Counted from the first letter of the stretch, positions 30,620 through 42,001 are shown. The stretch: 64,000 nt of DNA from Cristatella mucedo (GCA_009760855.2 WPIO01000140.1:62001-126000); one strand, 5' to 3'. The notes: generated by a model from the sequence alone, not told the origin. A program made the numbers and translations.

Positions 30620-30876
30620 TGATTACCAGTGTACGGTGCTAAAAGTAACCAGTCGCTATGCGGCGGCAGGCGAGCATCCGGCGTCGCTGCATCCCTCGTG
30701 CCGAATGGCCGGAGCAGGAACCGAATGACTGGTCCCAGGTTTAAATAGTGTCACAATAAGCACTGGTCGTAGCATGCGCGGCCTCTTCTGGAGTCATCCC
30801 GGAAGCCCCGGTAGTAAATTAGCCGGTAGCTTCCGGTGCCTGCCAGCTGCGCTTGCTGCCAAAGCTTAACTATACA
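30620..30876 (-). mobile_element. Ty3/Gypsy element 1, LTR (3' LTR in minus orientation)
   Basis: The plus-strand reading begins TGATTACCAGTG and ends CTTAACTATACA, giving TG...CA ends. Its inner 95 bases recur at 33,450-33,571 (shared TAGTAAAYTAGCC and GAAGCTTAACTATACA), at the other side of the pol remnants. It abuts the viral element directly, so the Gypsy either inserted at its edge or removed part of it. No clear target duplication. Confidence 0.6.
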
Positions 30877-30879
30877 TCT

Positions 30880-33385
30880 TTCTTCCTTACACCAAAGCCA
30901 AAAACGAGCGTGCACACAGTTCTGTCACACATAGTCCTCCAAGTACTGTGGTCATGAAGGCTTTCTGCCACTTCTTGTCGTTTCCCTTGCAGCAGCTGGC
31001 TGAGTAGATGGTGCACGTTCTGTTGCTGCTGTTGATGCATATGGAAGTAAATGGGTACTCCCAGCAGCCGCAGCCGTGCCATCGCCCGAATGATCCGTGC
31101 CAAGGACGCTCTGGCCAGGCTCTGTGGGTTGCTTAGCTAACGCCTTTGAATGACCGCAGTTGGAACGACCGTTACATTCTGGATCCTCTCATTGTTGCAC
31201 TGCAGATCTGGCCGGGTCAGCAGCAGGCTGTCTCTTTGCTGTCACTGGTTCCATTGGTCCAAGAAAAAGCCCTGTCTCCGAGGATCGGTTGATTGCCGCC
31301 CTATTGCATCGTACCACTCTTCCGTCGGCCATCATAAGCAAATGAGATCGAGGTGACATCGTGGCGAAACACGTGAGTAGGAAGCCACGTGTCACCCACT
31401 CCCACTCGGACTTTCTCACCTGGCTGTGAAACTGGATAATGCATCCCGGGTGCACCACTGTTAGCCTGTCAGCCATCAGGAGCTTTCCAACCAGACTCGG
31501 CTCCACGAGTCGCTGTAGAAGTGCCCGGTTGTCCTGTGGCATCAAAGTTCTAAGCTGCCGGCCCTGCCATGACAAGGCGGGGCTGGGTAGGTCGCTTCCA
31601 ATAGGCTTGTTTCGCAGAGTTCACAGAACTGCAGGAAGTGGCTGACCGTACGCAAATGTCTAGGTCATATTCATTTAGCCTGTTTAAACAAAGCACTCCA
31701 CCAGCCCATTGCTACGTGGGTACTCTGGACTCGAAATAACATGTCGGATACCCATTGAGAGGCGAAGTCAGGCAATTCTGGGCTTGAGAATTGTGGGCCG
31801 TTGTCGCAGAAAATGTCCTCTAGCGTGCCAAAGATATAAAACTGTAGATTTGAAGCTTTATAACATCTTGTGTGCACATTGCATGCAGTTTGTTCATGGT
31901 GACCATTTGCTAAAGTAGTCGTCAGTTTGCAAATAGGGCGTTCCTGCAGAAGAAGAAGTCTCAACCCACTTCCTGATAGGGATAGTAGGGAACTTAATGT
32001 GCCAGTTGATGTATCGGTGGGTTGGTATTTCCATTATCTTGCCATCTGCTACTTGCTGCAACCACGTCCTCAATGTCCTGCACGTACCCAGGCCAGTAGA
32101 CCATAGATTAAGCAAGGGGGATGCATTTTACTGTGCCAAAACGCCCTTCATGTATAAGCTGCAGTACCATCTGGTCCTCTTTAAAGTCAATATGGCTGTA
32201 TATGGTGAGATCGTGACGGATGGCCCAGTAGGGCTTCAGAGCATCGGGTAGTTGCCGACGCTTTTGCAGCCAACCAGCCGCCACGTGGCTAAGCAGCGCC
32301 TGCTGCGATGTGGCATCAGTACTGGTTGCCTGTCTGCAGACATCTCACTGGTACGTCGTACGTTGTCAGAGCTTAGAGGTCAGAGGTGAAGCGTAACTGC
32401 TCCCTGCTCCTCGTCATTCCACTCATGGCTCCTGACTCCGCATCCTCTGTAATCTTGGCGATAGCTCTGCTATGGGCTTGTTGACAATGCACATTAGTTG
32501 CTTGTGATCAGTTTCCACAGTGACAAGCTTTCCAAATAAGTACTGGTGCAACCACTCCAGACCGAACTGCCCTGCCAACATCTCTTTCGGCATCTGGAAT
32601 AATTGTTGCTTTGCCAGCGTGAGAGTACGCGAAGCATATATAATAGGCCGTTGATCTTGTAGCAGCACCGCTTCCAGACCATGTTACGATTCATCAACCG
32701 ATATCTTGACAGATTTAATTACACAGTACAGGCCTAGCAATAATGCCGCCATCCCCATCTCCATTATTCCTTCTAAGGCCTTGGTGTGAACAGCATCCTA
32801 GCACCAGGACACTTCCTTTTTCCCAGCTGGCGTAATGGGGTTGACACCTCAGACAGTCTTGGTCAAAACTTAGCAAGGCAGTTGACCAGGTCTAGAAATC
32901 GGAAAACGCCGACCTTTTATGCCAGTGTGTTAAGCTCGCAGACAGCTTGCACCTTTGAGCGGTCTGACCTGTGAGCTCAGAAGAGAGCACGTGCCTTAGC
33001 TGCGGGCCTTCGGTCTGACAGAAGCAGCAGTTCTCCTCATTGAGGCCCAGGTTGGACTCGTGGCACCCGTGGAGGAAATGTCTCAAACGAGTTTCATAAT
33101 CTTCTAGGGATGATCCCACGACCAGGACATTATCAATATACGTGTGGAAACCAGGTATAAAAGAAAAGGCATCAGCAATAACTCAGCGAAATACTTCCGG
33201 TGCAGATGCAATACCGAAAAGCATACTCAGATATCTGTACCGCTAAAAAGGTGTTGCTATTGTGGTTAGCAGGCTACAGGCATGGTCAAGGGCCACTTGC
33301 AGGAATCCAAAGTAGCGTCAAGTGTGCTGAAATATTTGGAACCGGATAGGCTGGCAAATATCTTCTCTTGTGTCTGCAGCTGGTG
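30880..33385 (-). pseudogene. Ty3/Gypsy element 1 pol (RT, RNase H, integrase), gag and protease missing
   Basis: Minus strand, from the right: RT palm (GSKYFSTLDAT near 33,330; HTYIDNVLVVGSSLEDYETR near 33,140-33,085), RNase H (RPIIYASRTLTLAKQQLFQM; TVETDHKQLMCIVNKPIAEL), integrase core (TPYLQTDDYFSKW; DIFCDNGPQFSSPELPDFAS) and C-terminal domain (RSHLLMMADGRVVRCNRAAI). The RT catalytic YxDD box reads YIDN. Many frameshifts and stops separate the parts. The right LTR fragment runs straight into mid-RT, so gag, protease and the start of RT are deleted. Confidence 0.85.
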
Positions 33386-33449
33386 ATGCTCTCGGTGAAT
33401 TTCTCTGTTCGTTTAACTTTTGACACCGCGTTGCGTACATAAGTACGCA

Positions 33450-33571
33450 AAGGCAGCTTTATCGCAGCCGGTCGGCCCATGCGACGTCCCTTCCAGGGGG
33501 GGCCATTCTGGAAGCCCAATAGTAAACTAGCCCGTTGCTAGCGGTGCCTGATGCCGAAGCTTAACTATACA
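33450..33571 (-). mobile_element. Ty3/Gypsy element 1, partial 5' LTR
   Basis: Fragment matching the terminal part of the LTR at 30,620-30,876, ending CTTAACTATACA. In the element's own direction this is the LTR start (TGTATAGTTAAG). Only about 120 bases remain before RT sequence begins, which marks the internal deletion. Confidence 0.55.
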
Positions 33572-35569
33572 ACAAACAGGTTTGGCGAAAATGGAATTCA
33601 TAGCTTTCGCGCGTGCCCGGTGGCAGTAAGTTACATTATCTCATACTATTGCATTGTTGCCTAATGTTATTCATTTCCGCTCAGACCGGCTAAAAAGGGG
33701 CATGACATAACAAGTGTAAGTATGAGTATTGTATCATGTAAATTAAGGAGGATTTGCCGTCTTTTAAGGCCTCCATTCAATGGCTGAACTTTCACTGGTT
33801 TGAGTGTACGCTTTTTGATTGCGATTGCTACCAGTGAGAGAGTTTACCTCAAGGCGGCGTGTCTTCATTTTAAAATGTATGCGTCTTTTACTTATCTTTA
33901 AACAGTGGTCTTGCATGTGTTTATCGCTAGCCGCTATAAGTTACAATGTTCGCAGAGAAAACGTCGCTCCGTGGACGTCAAATTCACAAAAGCTCATGTT
34001 AGTGATCTCGACGTCGGGTGTAAAAACATCTTTCAAGAGAGTTTTCTACACTGTGTTGCGGCTATGTGTCATTCAACATAAATTGGGGTTTTATTAGCAA
34101 CTTTTTTTTCTTTGCATAGTTATATTTCAAAAAACTTACGCTATTTTGATGGTTTCGGATCACCTTCTTGCCCTAAGTAGCGTACGGTTCGCATTCGGTT
34201 GCCAAAAGTCTTCATCTCACAAAACGAAGAGAAATTGAGAAAGAAAATCTGTCAGGAGAGCAATTGAGATAGTGAGTAGCATTCTGCTAGGTATGAAGGA
34301 GCCCAACCATGGCCAGCTCTGTGGGTCAGCTTAAGAACTTCACTGTATATTGGTTTATCAACCGACCGCCATTCAAGCTTTTTCAGCATAGAAGGCTCGC
34401 GGTCGAGTATCTGTGATTTACGAACATTTAGCCATATTTAAACGAACATTTAAACGAACATTCATTTAATTATTATTTATTTATTTATTTATTTATTTAT
34501 TAAACAAATATTTAAACAAACATTTAGCCATATTCATCACCAGCTGTAGTGACCCACTCGCTTTTTATGGTGGCCCAACAAAAATGGAATTGCAAAAATC
34601 TCGCCAAAACCGGCCCACGAAGCTAGTTAACTTTTTTCAAAGACACCGTGAAAGGCATTTCCTAATTATAGATTGGGATGGGACGTGATGGCTTGCTGTG
34701 GAAGCATTCAACTTAATGAAGCTTTCAAAGTTTAAGCAGCTGTCAAATTCTTAGTGCACGGGGACAGTCACACACCAGCATCACCTAAGATGCTAGCGAA
34801 GTCTTCTAGTCCAGCCACATGCTTTGGGGCGTCTAAAAGCAGCAGTTCCTTTGTATCGTCTTTAAGCCTGAGGCATCTAGATCTGAGGCACCTAGACGAA
34901 CACCAATTTAACCATGATTTTTTTATTCGCTCTCCTTTTGAAAATATTTCATTTAGTTCATTTTCTATGTTTCACCGCTTTAATTTATTCAATAGGACTG
35001 CAACAACATCATAAATAAACCTAGATTGATGTAATATTGCATCCCGTTACATATTACCGTCATCCAGAGTTGATTGTATCACAATGCATTACTATTGCCT
35101 GGCGGCTGCTGCAGTAGGCTGACGTCAAAAAGCACAGTCGTAAAGGTTGAGCATTTAAATTATTTCAGATTTTGTGCGAGATAATTTAAACTACTGTTAA
35201 TGAAACTGTTAATATTTTATCCATTACACACTTTAAGCAACTGTTTATGAAATTGATATCATTTTGTTCATTGAGTTACAATACTGAATAGTAATGCCTC
35301 GAAAGTGTGTTAATACCATGAACAATTTTGTTGACTTTGTGGGGAAGTGACATTTGCCAACCGGAAGAAAAATTTCCTTTCTCACTCACGTCGCTCACGG
35401 GAATAGAGGCGCCACTTGTACATGCTTTGAAATTGAGGCTAAAGGCAGTACTTTTGCAGAATAGGAGCCGTCTTCGGTATATTCCAGTAGCACATGCCGT
35501 CAATATGAAAGAGACATATGATAACGTTAAGCAGTTATTGAATTCCATTAAGTATAGCAAGTGCAGCTG
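33572..35569. other. Mostly unassigned intergenic stretch with small repeats
   Basis: Contains a minus-strand LINE-B fragment (34,160-34,390) and an (ATTT)n run (about 34,471-34,503). I see no gene or further recognisable repeat in the remainder; open frames up to about 107 codons show no motif. Confidence 0.4.
34160..34390 (-). mobile_element. LINE family B fragment with internal deletion
   Basis: The reverse complement carries the B signature regions (CTACTCACTATCTCAATTGC; GAGATGAAGACTTTTGGC). It is joined directly to a more 5' region (CTGACCCACAGAGCTGGCCA), so the middle of the element is missing. Confidence 0.6.
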
Positions 35570-35859
35570 TGTTGTCTGTGCCTGTTGCTTCTCGGCCACT
35601 GGTGTGCGGTGCCCCGCTCTCGGCGGGTGGTTGGGCGGTTGGCTCAGTGCGGTCTTTTATGTGGGCTCGTGGCCCACCACGGTGGCTCACCACGGATGCA
35701 CTCCCTTATCTGTGGTGAGTCAGCCCCTAGCTTACATATATGTACCCGCTGGGCGAATAAAGAGAGTCTCGTTCATCGCTCACGTTCGCCCGCTCGTGTC
35801 TTCGTGTCTCCGTGAGACTCCACTAGCGCTGCTACGGCCGGAGACACAGTAACATAACA
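35570..35859 (+). mobile_element. Solo LTR (TGTTGT...ATAACA) with 4-bp duplication GCTG
   Basis: A 290-bp block begins TGTTGTCTGTG and ends AACATAACA. GCTG stands immediately before (35,566-35,569) and after (35,860-35,863), a plausible target-site duplication. It has a polyadenylation signal AATAAA at 35,757-35,762 within GGGCGAATAAAGAGAGTCTC, typical of an R/U5 region, and GC-rich U3-like sequence. No internal retroviral genes are beside it, hence solo. Confidence 0.6.
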
Positions 35860-35994
35860 GCTGTCACCTCTGTGGTGACTTGAAGGTAGTTGCCTTTTTA
35901 ATGGAACTGCAGCAGAGATATACAAAATGCGTGCTTTTCTTACCGTTTCTAGGTTACCGGAAAAAGCTTATATGCCACTGCCGATGGCTATGAA

Positions 35995-36567
35995 TATGGC
36001 TGCAAGGCTAGTTTACAAATCCCAGAGGCTTGACCACGTGTCTCCTTTACTGAAAGAAATAGGACGGCCACCGGTTTATCAATGGATGCAGAGCATATTT
36101 CTGATGCTGACCCACAGTGCCCGCCACGGCTTGACTCCTCCACACCAAGTTGAATTGCTGCACCAGTTCCCGCCTCCACGTACCCTCAGCTCCTGTATGG
36201 ACAATAAATTAGCCGGTCCATTCCTCCGCTTGAAAACCGTTGTCGACAGAAGCTTTAGCTCTGCAGGTCCTAGAGTGTATAACTCACTTCCATGATTCTT
36301 AAGCAATGATGACTACTCTCCTGCTGCCGACTATGGCACATCCTTTCCAACGGTCCTGAGCGGCTACTTCCATGCTACTCACTATTTCGACTGCTCTCCT
36401 GACTCTGCTATGCTTCTCATTTTTCTTTTTTATGTGAGATGAAGTCTGTTGGCTATCTAATACATACAGAAAGCCGCTTATGCAGTGAGTGCGGTATAAA
36501 CAAAAACTCTCCTGCCTAACACCCACATAGTCTCTGTGGCTTTGTAGAGTTACAGACGGAGATACAA
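35995..36567 (+). mobile_element. LINE family B 3' end
   Basis: Encodes AARLVYKSQRLDHVSPLLKE, HSARHGLTPPHQVELLHQF and RSFSSAGPRVYNSLP. It ends in the B 3' block (GTTACAGACGGAGATACA) near 36,567. This is the longest family-B coding portion in the window, though with stops near 36,295. Confidence 0.75.
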
Positions 36568-36609
36568 ACATGCACACACACATACGCCTAGCTGTTGTTG
36601 ATTCTCGCA

Positions 36610-37060
36610 GAATATACCATCCCTTCACATCAAACAAGATTTGATTAAGAACTTCGTGAAAGCTACGGATCGAACTTTACCAGCTCTCCGACACTTGCAA
36701 GATGTTTTCCCTCGACTCATCAAAGCAAAGATTAAAGATGGGACTTTTGTGGGTTCTCAGATTCGAGAGCTCTTCGAATGCTGACCGGTTCAACAGCTCG
36801 CTGCAGGGTATAGGCCAAACAAGCATGGAATGCTTATCGCCTTCGTGTGTGCAAACTTTCCCGAATATACTGGGGCTGAAAACTGCAAGGATCCTTAATT
36901 ACCATTTGGATTTCTTCCCTGATAAGTATGGTATGGTTAAATATGACCAGAGCGAACGCTTTCATTAAGATATCGGAGCAATTGAAAAAAGGTAACAGAC
37001 AAAAGGGGTTCACTACAATGCTAGCTGACTACTGCTAGACACACGCCGAAGATGCTCCCG
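36610..37060 (+). pseudogene. Transposon-associated protein fragment (HLDFFP...ERFHQDI type)
   Basis: Two frames give ALRHLQDVFPRLIKAKIKDG and FVGSQIREL, then, after a shift near 36,780, ILNYHLDFFPDKYGMVKYDQ and SERFH followed by a stop and DIGAIEKR. This combination is familiar from a repeated, uncharacterised protein family widespread in arthropod and cnidarian genomes and associated with mobile DNA. I cannot name the transposon class. The copy lacks most of the middle of that family and is dead. Confidence 0.4.
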
Positions 37061-37221
37061 AAAAGCTGTATAAGAGACAGGCGAAGAAATCTAAGTAGTC
37101 TATGACTTCATTTTTTTACAGATAAAACTGTTGGCCTCTATTACTATCTAAATTTATCCCGTGATGTTAACATTGTCTTTTTGAATACTGCTTAAAAGTA
37201 GAACTAATTAGCAACTTGGTC

Positions 37222-37322
37222 ACATTCTCATTTCACCTTAGAGCAAATGTAAAGCGCCTAGAGAGAGATTGGGTTCTCTGAGGGCGCTCTATCAAGTGAA
37301 TTATTATTATTATTATTATATT
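37222..37322 (+). mobile_element. LINE family A 3'-terminal fragment with (ATT)n tail
   Basis: About 100 bases: GCAAATGTAAAGCGCCTAGA, GAGAGATTGGGTTCTCTGAG, then (ATT)n at about 37,300-37,319. A very short 5'-truncated copy. Confidence 0.7.
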
Positions 37323-38240
37323 CTCGCAGAGCCCGTAAAATTGTTAAGAAATTATTAGTTTGTTATTTTATTTCAGCTATATGGCTTTTGAATACATTTG
37401 TTGACCGGCATAGTTTTTTTTTACCCTCTAACTGATTCGTAAGCGTTTGACTGACATGACATTTTTTTTAGACTAAAAGAAGCCCTAAGCTTCCAGGTAC
37501 AGACCTAAATGTGTCTATGAAATTGACTTGATCGTCATCTGACACAGACTTCTTAAAGCGATGTCCAAGCGTTCACTTAACACGGTGCATCTTATACAGC
37601 TGTTTCGTAAATTGAAAGGAATCTCCTCGACTCCGTACACGGACAGAATGCGATGTAGCATGCTCGCGAAGGGTACTCCCACACAGATGTCATGTTTACT
37701 GCATCAGTGAAGCTAAAAGAAAGAATGGTCGAGTCTGGTGCTGATCAAGAAGACGTGGAAGATTTCAAAAAACGTTCATGGTCCCTGTTTCTTAAGTTTT
37801 GTTGCTGGACAAACGGCAACGTTACCCTGCCGAGTAACGGAGAAAGAACTGTAAACCAGACAGCAATAATCCGAAATGGTCAGTGAGTACATTACGAGGT
37901 CAGCGAGGCAGACATCCTTATTGATAACGAGACCTTGCATATGGCCACCTATGCGAGAGGTACGTTCAACTGGTCGGATCAAACCAGAGTTCTCCAGACA
38001 GACAAGAATTGAGTGACCTTGGCAGACAAAGTACGGCCTTCGTGCCCAGGCGTGCGACCACGCAGCTGCAGAACTGCATGCCCATGCCTACTGACCATGG
38101 ATTTAATTTTGTAACCGCTCCTCGACGTAACTGCAATTTACATTAAGAGACGAAACATTATTTCGAAAAAAACAAGCGAGCACTCTTGCTGGCTATATTA
38201 ACCACATAGCTAACGCCCTGTCGATCCTGAGATCGGTTAA
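37323..38240. other. Unassigned stretch
   Basis: No repeat or gene family was recognised on either strand; open frames are under 70 codons. Confidence 0.4.
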
Positions 38241-38376
38241 CTCCGCATAGCACTTGGCTTGGCTCCATCTAGCGATTCCGCATAGCTCTTGTCTTGGCTC
38301 CATCTAGCGATTCCGCATAGCTCTTGGCTTGGCTCCATCTAGCGATTCCGCATAGCTCTTGGCTTGACTCCATCTG
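38241..38376. repeat. 35-bp minisatellite, about 3.8 copies
   Basis: Units starting CCGCATAGCTCTTGGCTTGG begin at 38,243, 38,278, 38,313 and 38,348, an exact period of 35. Copies differ at only a few positions, so this array is younger than the surrounding decayed repeats. Confidence 0.85.
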
Positions 38377-38431
38377 CAAATAGCGTGGTTAAAAAATCGA
38401 ATCTGCTGCAGCAACTGATAAACTGAATGCT

Positions 38432-38625
38432 TGCCTTACCGAGATTCGATCCTAGATGCCGGAAACTTCTTGATACTAAATGAAGATAAAACTAAACTGC
38501 TGCTCATATGACACCATATACATGAGGCTGGATTAAACGGCTTTGCTCTCCTAATAGGTGGTGCTGTTGTGCGACCGTCACCACGTATTCGAAATTTAGG
38601 TGTCGTTTTTGACAGCTGTCTCAAT
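38432..38625 (+). pseudogene. CR1/L2-type reverse transcriptase fragment (thumb region)
   Basis: The plus strand reads NFLILNEDKTKLLLI, then GGAVVRPSPRIRNLGVVFDS and CLNLF. The pairing of LN-x-DKT with RNLGVxFDS about 45 residues later is characteristic of CR1/L2/Jockey-clade RTs just after the catalytic core. One or two frame changes. It could belong to family A, B or another LINE, since no other copy in the window covers this region. Confidence 0.6.
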
Positions 38626-38759
38626 TTATTTTAAAAGCTTTATTCCGAAGACTGCTTCTGCAGCTGGCCAGAACGTGCGATCCCCATTCAAGATTAGGAG
38701 CTGTCTTCCACAGTGGCTCGAAAAATATCTAACTAGCTTCTTAGTTTGCCGGTAGCACT

Positions 38760-39540
38760 GCATGCTTCAAGATGGCCCGCCTCGGCAGCCCAAAACAGGG
38801 TCTACTGCAGGTGGATGTGCCCGAGAATAAAGCGAGGTCGTCTGCCAGGTCGTAGGCAGACAACGATATCGATATAATCGATATCGACTATATCGATATG
38901 AACGATATCGAGCGATGTCATCCAGCATGAAGCTGGATCTCGTACTGCTGCCGAAGAGCCTGGTGACCGGCTCCATCGCCAGATCAAATAAGATTGGCGA
39001 GAGAGGGTCACCCTGTCGTCAGGAAAGCTTCCACAGACTTGTGGAAGACCAACAGCTCCTGGAGCGAGCCGGTGTAGAGACGCTCCACAAATCCGCAAAA
39101 GTCCTCGTCTACCCCGGCTCGTCAAGGCTTGCCGGGACAATGAGACTGAAGAATGCTGCCAGAGGCGTTCTGCAGGTTCAAAAATGCCGAGTAGACCACG
39201 CTTGTTCGCTGCCTATCTATCTCTGGCCTCGTCAACGGCGCCCTCCCAGAGGATGGACTGCTCGAGGCAGCTCTCTACGCTTGGCACAAAGCCCTTTTGC
39301 TTAGGAGACAGCAGCCCACCGCTGCCCGCAAGCTTGCTCAGCCTGGTGGCCAGGCAGCCCGAGAACAGCTCATAGAGCAAGGACAAAACCGTGATCGGTC
39401 GAAAGTTGCCCGGTATGCGGGGTCACCCTTCTTGTGGATAAGGAGTTTAAGACCCGTCTTCCACAATGAAGGCACGTCCCCGAAGTGGAGGCAGCTGTTA
39501 AGGATGCAGGCGATAAGCCTGCGTTAAGGGTCAACGAGGT
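38760..39540 (-). pseudogene. Non-LTR reverse transcriptase fragment, minus strand
   Basis: Reading down from 39,540: FGDVPSLWKTGLKLLIHKKG (the KKGDP entry to RT), then in other frames VVYSAFLNLQNASGS (RT motif A, usually with Asp where Asn is seen), and GFVERLYTGSLQELLVFHKS. A TA/ATCGAT-rich stretch (38,867-38,925) follows. The style fits an R2/NeSL-like or related LINE, different from families A and B. Several frameshifts; inactive. Confidence 0.55.
38867..38925. repeat. ATCGAT-rich near-palindromic run
   Basis: A chain of overlapping GATATCGATAT-type words, each self-complementary. It forms a low-complexity palindromic run inside the RT remnant. Confidence 0.7.
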
Positions 39541-39554
39541 CCAGCTATTGATGT

Positions 39555-39950
39555 TCGCTGCTATGCCGCGGATGAGTAGAGTCTAGTTTGTATCGTTTGT
39601 AGATAGGCTCGTTCATTGCTGCGCTTTACATTGCAGCCACTTGTGTTAGCTGCTATGCCGCGGGTGTGTAGTGTCTAGTTTGCATCGTTTGTAGATAGGC
39701 TCGTTCATTGCTGCGCTGTATATTGCAGCCACTTGTGTTAGCTGCTATGCCGTGGGTGTGTAGTGTCTAGTTTGCATCGTTTGTAGATAGGCTCGTTCAT
39801 TGCTGCGCTGTATATTGCAGCCACTTGTGTTAGCTGCTATGCCGCGGATGTGTAGAGTCTAGTTTGTATCGTTTGTAGATAGGCTCGTTCATTGCTGCGT
39901 AGATAGGCTCGCTCATTGCTGCCCGGTACATTGCAGCCACTGTGTGACTG
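39555..39950. repeat. 92-bp tandem repeat, about 4 copies
   Basis: CTATGCCGYGG starts at 39,561, 39,653, 39,745 and 39,837, an exact 92-base period. Each unit ends with AGATAGGCTCGTTCATTGCT and a TTGCAGCCACTTGTG block. The last unit contains an extra partial duplication (AGATAGGCTCGCTCATTGCT). Units are nearly identical. Confidence 0.9.
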
Positions 39951-39955
39951 CTGGA

Positions 39956-41086
39956 AACTTGTGACCTTAAGGTCAAGAGGGCGTGTAGTTGGAGTGTATG
40001 CTCCTCTGATGAGCCTGTAATGTGGCATGGACACAGGCCGGTAACCCCCTGGTGGCCCGATGGTGGATTCACCATCCGGATCGGCCGGTGCACAGTTGTG
40101 GTCCTCGATGAATCATCGGGGTCAACAAGAGGACTGGATGGGTCGAGGAGAGGCAGTCGAGTGGGAGAAGGGGGCGAAAGCAGCCGTGTGTCCCTCGGCT
40201 ACGTGCGTCGTACAATAAACTGTTGGCGTTGCTCATCGGCTGGCTCTCTGATGTAAGAACCCAACTACCGTGAGTAGACATAGAATGCAATGGATTGAAG
40301 TCCTATGGACAATATGGGCAGTCGTTAGACGTAAAGGGCCAAGACTGAGGAGGGCGCAAAATGGAGGAGGGCGGCAAAAACATCCTGTAGATGATTGCTC
40401 GAGCAGCCATGCAACCTACGTGGAGATTTAGATACAAGCAAAGAACCTTTTTTCAAAGTATTTACTCTTTCTATTTGTGCTATCCTTTGATTGATTTGAC
40501 TGCAAGCACAGCAATATACCACTTAAAAACTATATCGCGTCCTTTCTAGAGTCTGCAGCGTGCACATAAAATATATAATCCTCTCATGGGGCTACAGTCA
40601 TATCCAATTAAACATTGCTACTGCAGAGCGTCGGAAAAAGCCTTCTCTTTCTCTTTAATAATCCAAGGACAACAAATTAGCCGTTCCACGACTCCTTTGG
40701 CGATCAGGTTTTCTCCGCAGGACTTAGACGGGAATTTAATATTGCATGCGAACGGTGCACACGAGACGGCACACGAAAACCGCGGCGGCCCTCAACAAAA
40801 CGCATATTTTGACGGACGCTTGCAGCGCCAAGCACACGACCATTCTGCCCGGCGTCCCGGCCGCACCTGCCCTTGCCGGCACGCTCACCCCCCCCCCCCC
40901 CCCAGGAGCCAAGGGCAGGCTACGCCAGGTCAAGGGTGAGCCAGCGTAAGGCATCCGAGTGCCAGCCCATAATTAGGCCAAAGATACACTTCCAAAACTC
41001 TTTGACAGTGACATTTACTCTCCTGCTGCCAACTCTAGCACATCCTTTCTAGCGGTCGTGTGCTGCTACTTTTGTACTGGTGCAGC
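39956..41086. other. Unassigned stretch with possible LTR U5 and a poly-C run
   Basis: Contains ACAATAAACTGTTGG at about 40,211, which matches ACAATAAACTGTTGC at about 41,888. This is a poly(A)-signal context shared by two otherwise different sequences, as in LTR R/U5 regions. A poly-C run lies at about 40,889-40,903. Short LINE-B scraps are at about 40,668-40,700 and 41,010-41,065. No gene recognised. Confidence 0.35.
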
Positions 41087-41355
41087 TCTCAGCTTAGCCG
41101 CGATGGGAGCCCTTGCCTTAGAGAGGGGGGTCGACTAGGGCGCCTAGTACAGACCCAGCTCCTGACTCACCTAGCTCAGGTTAGAATGGAGCTTTATGCA
41201 GGCGATGCGGTTAGGAGATGGAGCGACTAATGTTGTTGTCTTAGCGGGTTCGACTTGGACAGCTAGTACAAGCCCGACTCCTGGTCTACCCGCTAAAGTT
41301 AGAATGAAGCCTGGTGCAGACGTTGCGGTCAGGATGTGCACCGACTAATATGCTG
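41087..41355. repeat. Dispersed ~120-140-bp repeat, two tandem units
   Basis: Two diverged units side by side, each with a TTAG(M)GGGGTTCGACT-like start, CCTAGTACA/GCTAGTACA, GTTAGAATGRAGC and a terminal GACTAATRT. A third unit is at 43,389-43,535. The GGGTTCGACT word is box-B-like, so a tRNA-related SINE origin is possible but unproven. Confidence 0.5.
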
Positions 41356-41433
41356 AAGTAGAAATAGCAGCGGCGCGCGAGGTCAGGAGTGGAAAGGAGA
41401 GAGAATTTAATGAGACGAGTGAGAGCTTACTCG

Positions 41434-41560
41434 GAGAGCTTGGGTAGTCGAGAGAGACTACGCCCCGAGAGCTGAGAGAGCTTGGGTAGTCGAGAGAGAC
41501 TACGCCCCGAGAGCTCAGGGCTGCAGCTTGGGAGTCGAGGCGAGACTACGCTTCAAGAGC
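41434..41560. repeat. 42-bp tandem repeat, about 2.5 copies
   Basis: GAGAGCTTGGGTAGTCGAGA begins at 41,434 and again at 41,476, followed by a diverged third unit (GCTTGGGAGTCGAGGCGAGA). Confidence 0.8.
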
Positions 41561-41699
41561 ACGAGAGGCAAACCTACGACGACGGACAGCTAAGTGCAAC
41601 TTAGACTGCGCAGTTGTGTTCTGCCGGCTACTCAGTTAGCTGCTCGTATCTTGGGGTGCTGTAGCAACCCGCCTTCGCAATTGCTAGCGACGCGCGCAT

Positions 41700-41995
41700 T
41701 TGTTAGTGTATTATACCCGGGCTTCGGGAGTTCGCGCAGTTAACTCCGTCGGTCCGGTACGCGCCGCGTAAACGCACAGGGTAGTTGGTTATACTCGGGC
41801 TTCGGGAGTTCGTGCCGTTAACTCCGTCGGTCCGGTACGCGCCGCGTAAAGCGCTTGCGCCGGCGCGTAACCAATACTAACAGGCCCACAATAAACTGTT
41901 GCTTTCGGCACCCAGCTGTGGCCGCCTGTGTTTTAACCGCACTGCAGCACTGCATCACACAGTCCACCGGTAGAGAACCGGGGTACGAACCTCTA
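41700..41995 (+). repeat. 78-bp duplication and LTR-like sequence with AATAAA
   Basis: TCGGGCTTCGGGAGTTCG recurs 78 bases apart (41,713 and 41,791 units), with GTTAACTCCGTCGGTCCGGT in both. It is followed by CACAATAAACTGTTGCTTTC at about 41,887 and GC-rich sequence to about 41,990. This looks like the R/U5 part of an LTR with internal duplication, but ends and target duplication were not found. Confidence 0.4.
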
Positions 41996-42001
41996 CGCGG
42001 T

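Noticed and set aside
35328-35852. 174-codon plus-strand frame
   Set aside because: More than half of it is the solo LTR; no motif.
39555-39950. Possible CRISPR-like array of regular repeats
   Set aside because: The full 92-base unit repeats without unique spacers, and the context is a metazoan genome.
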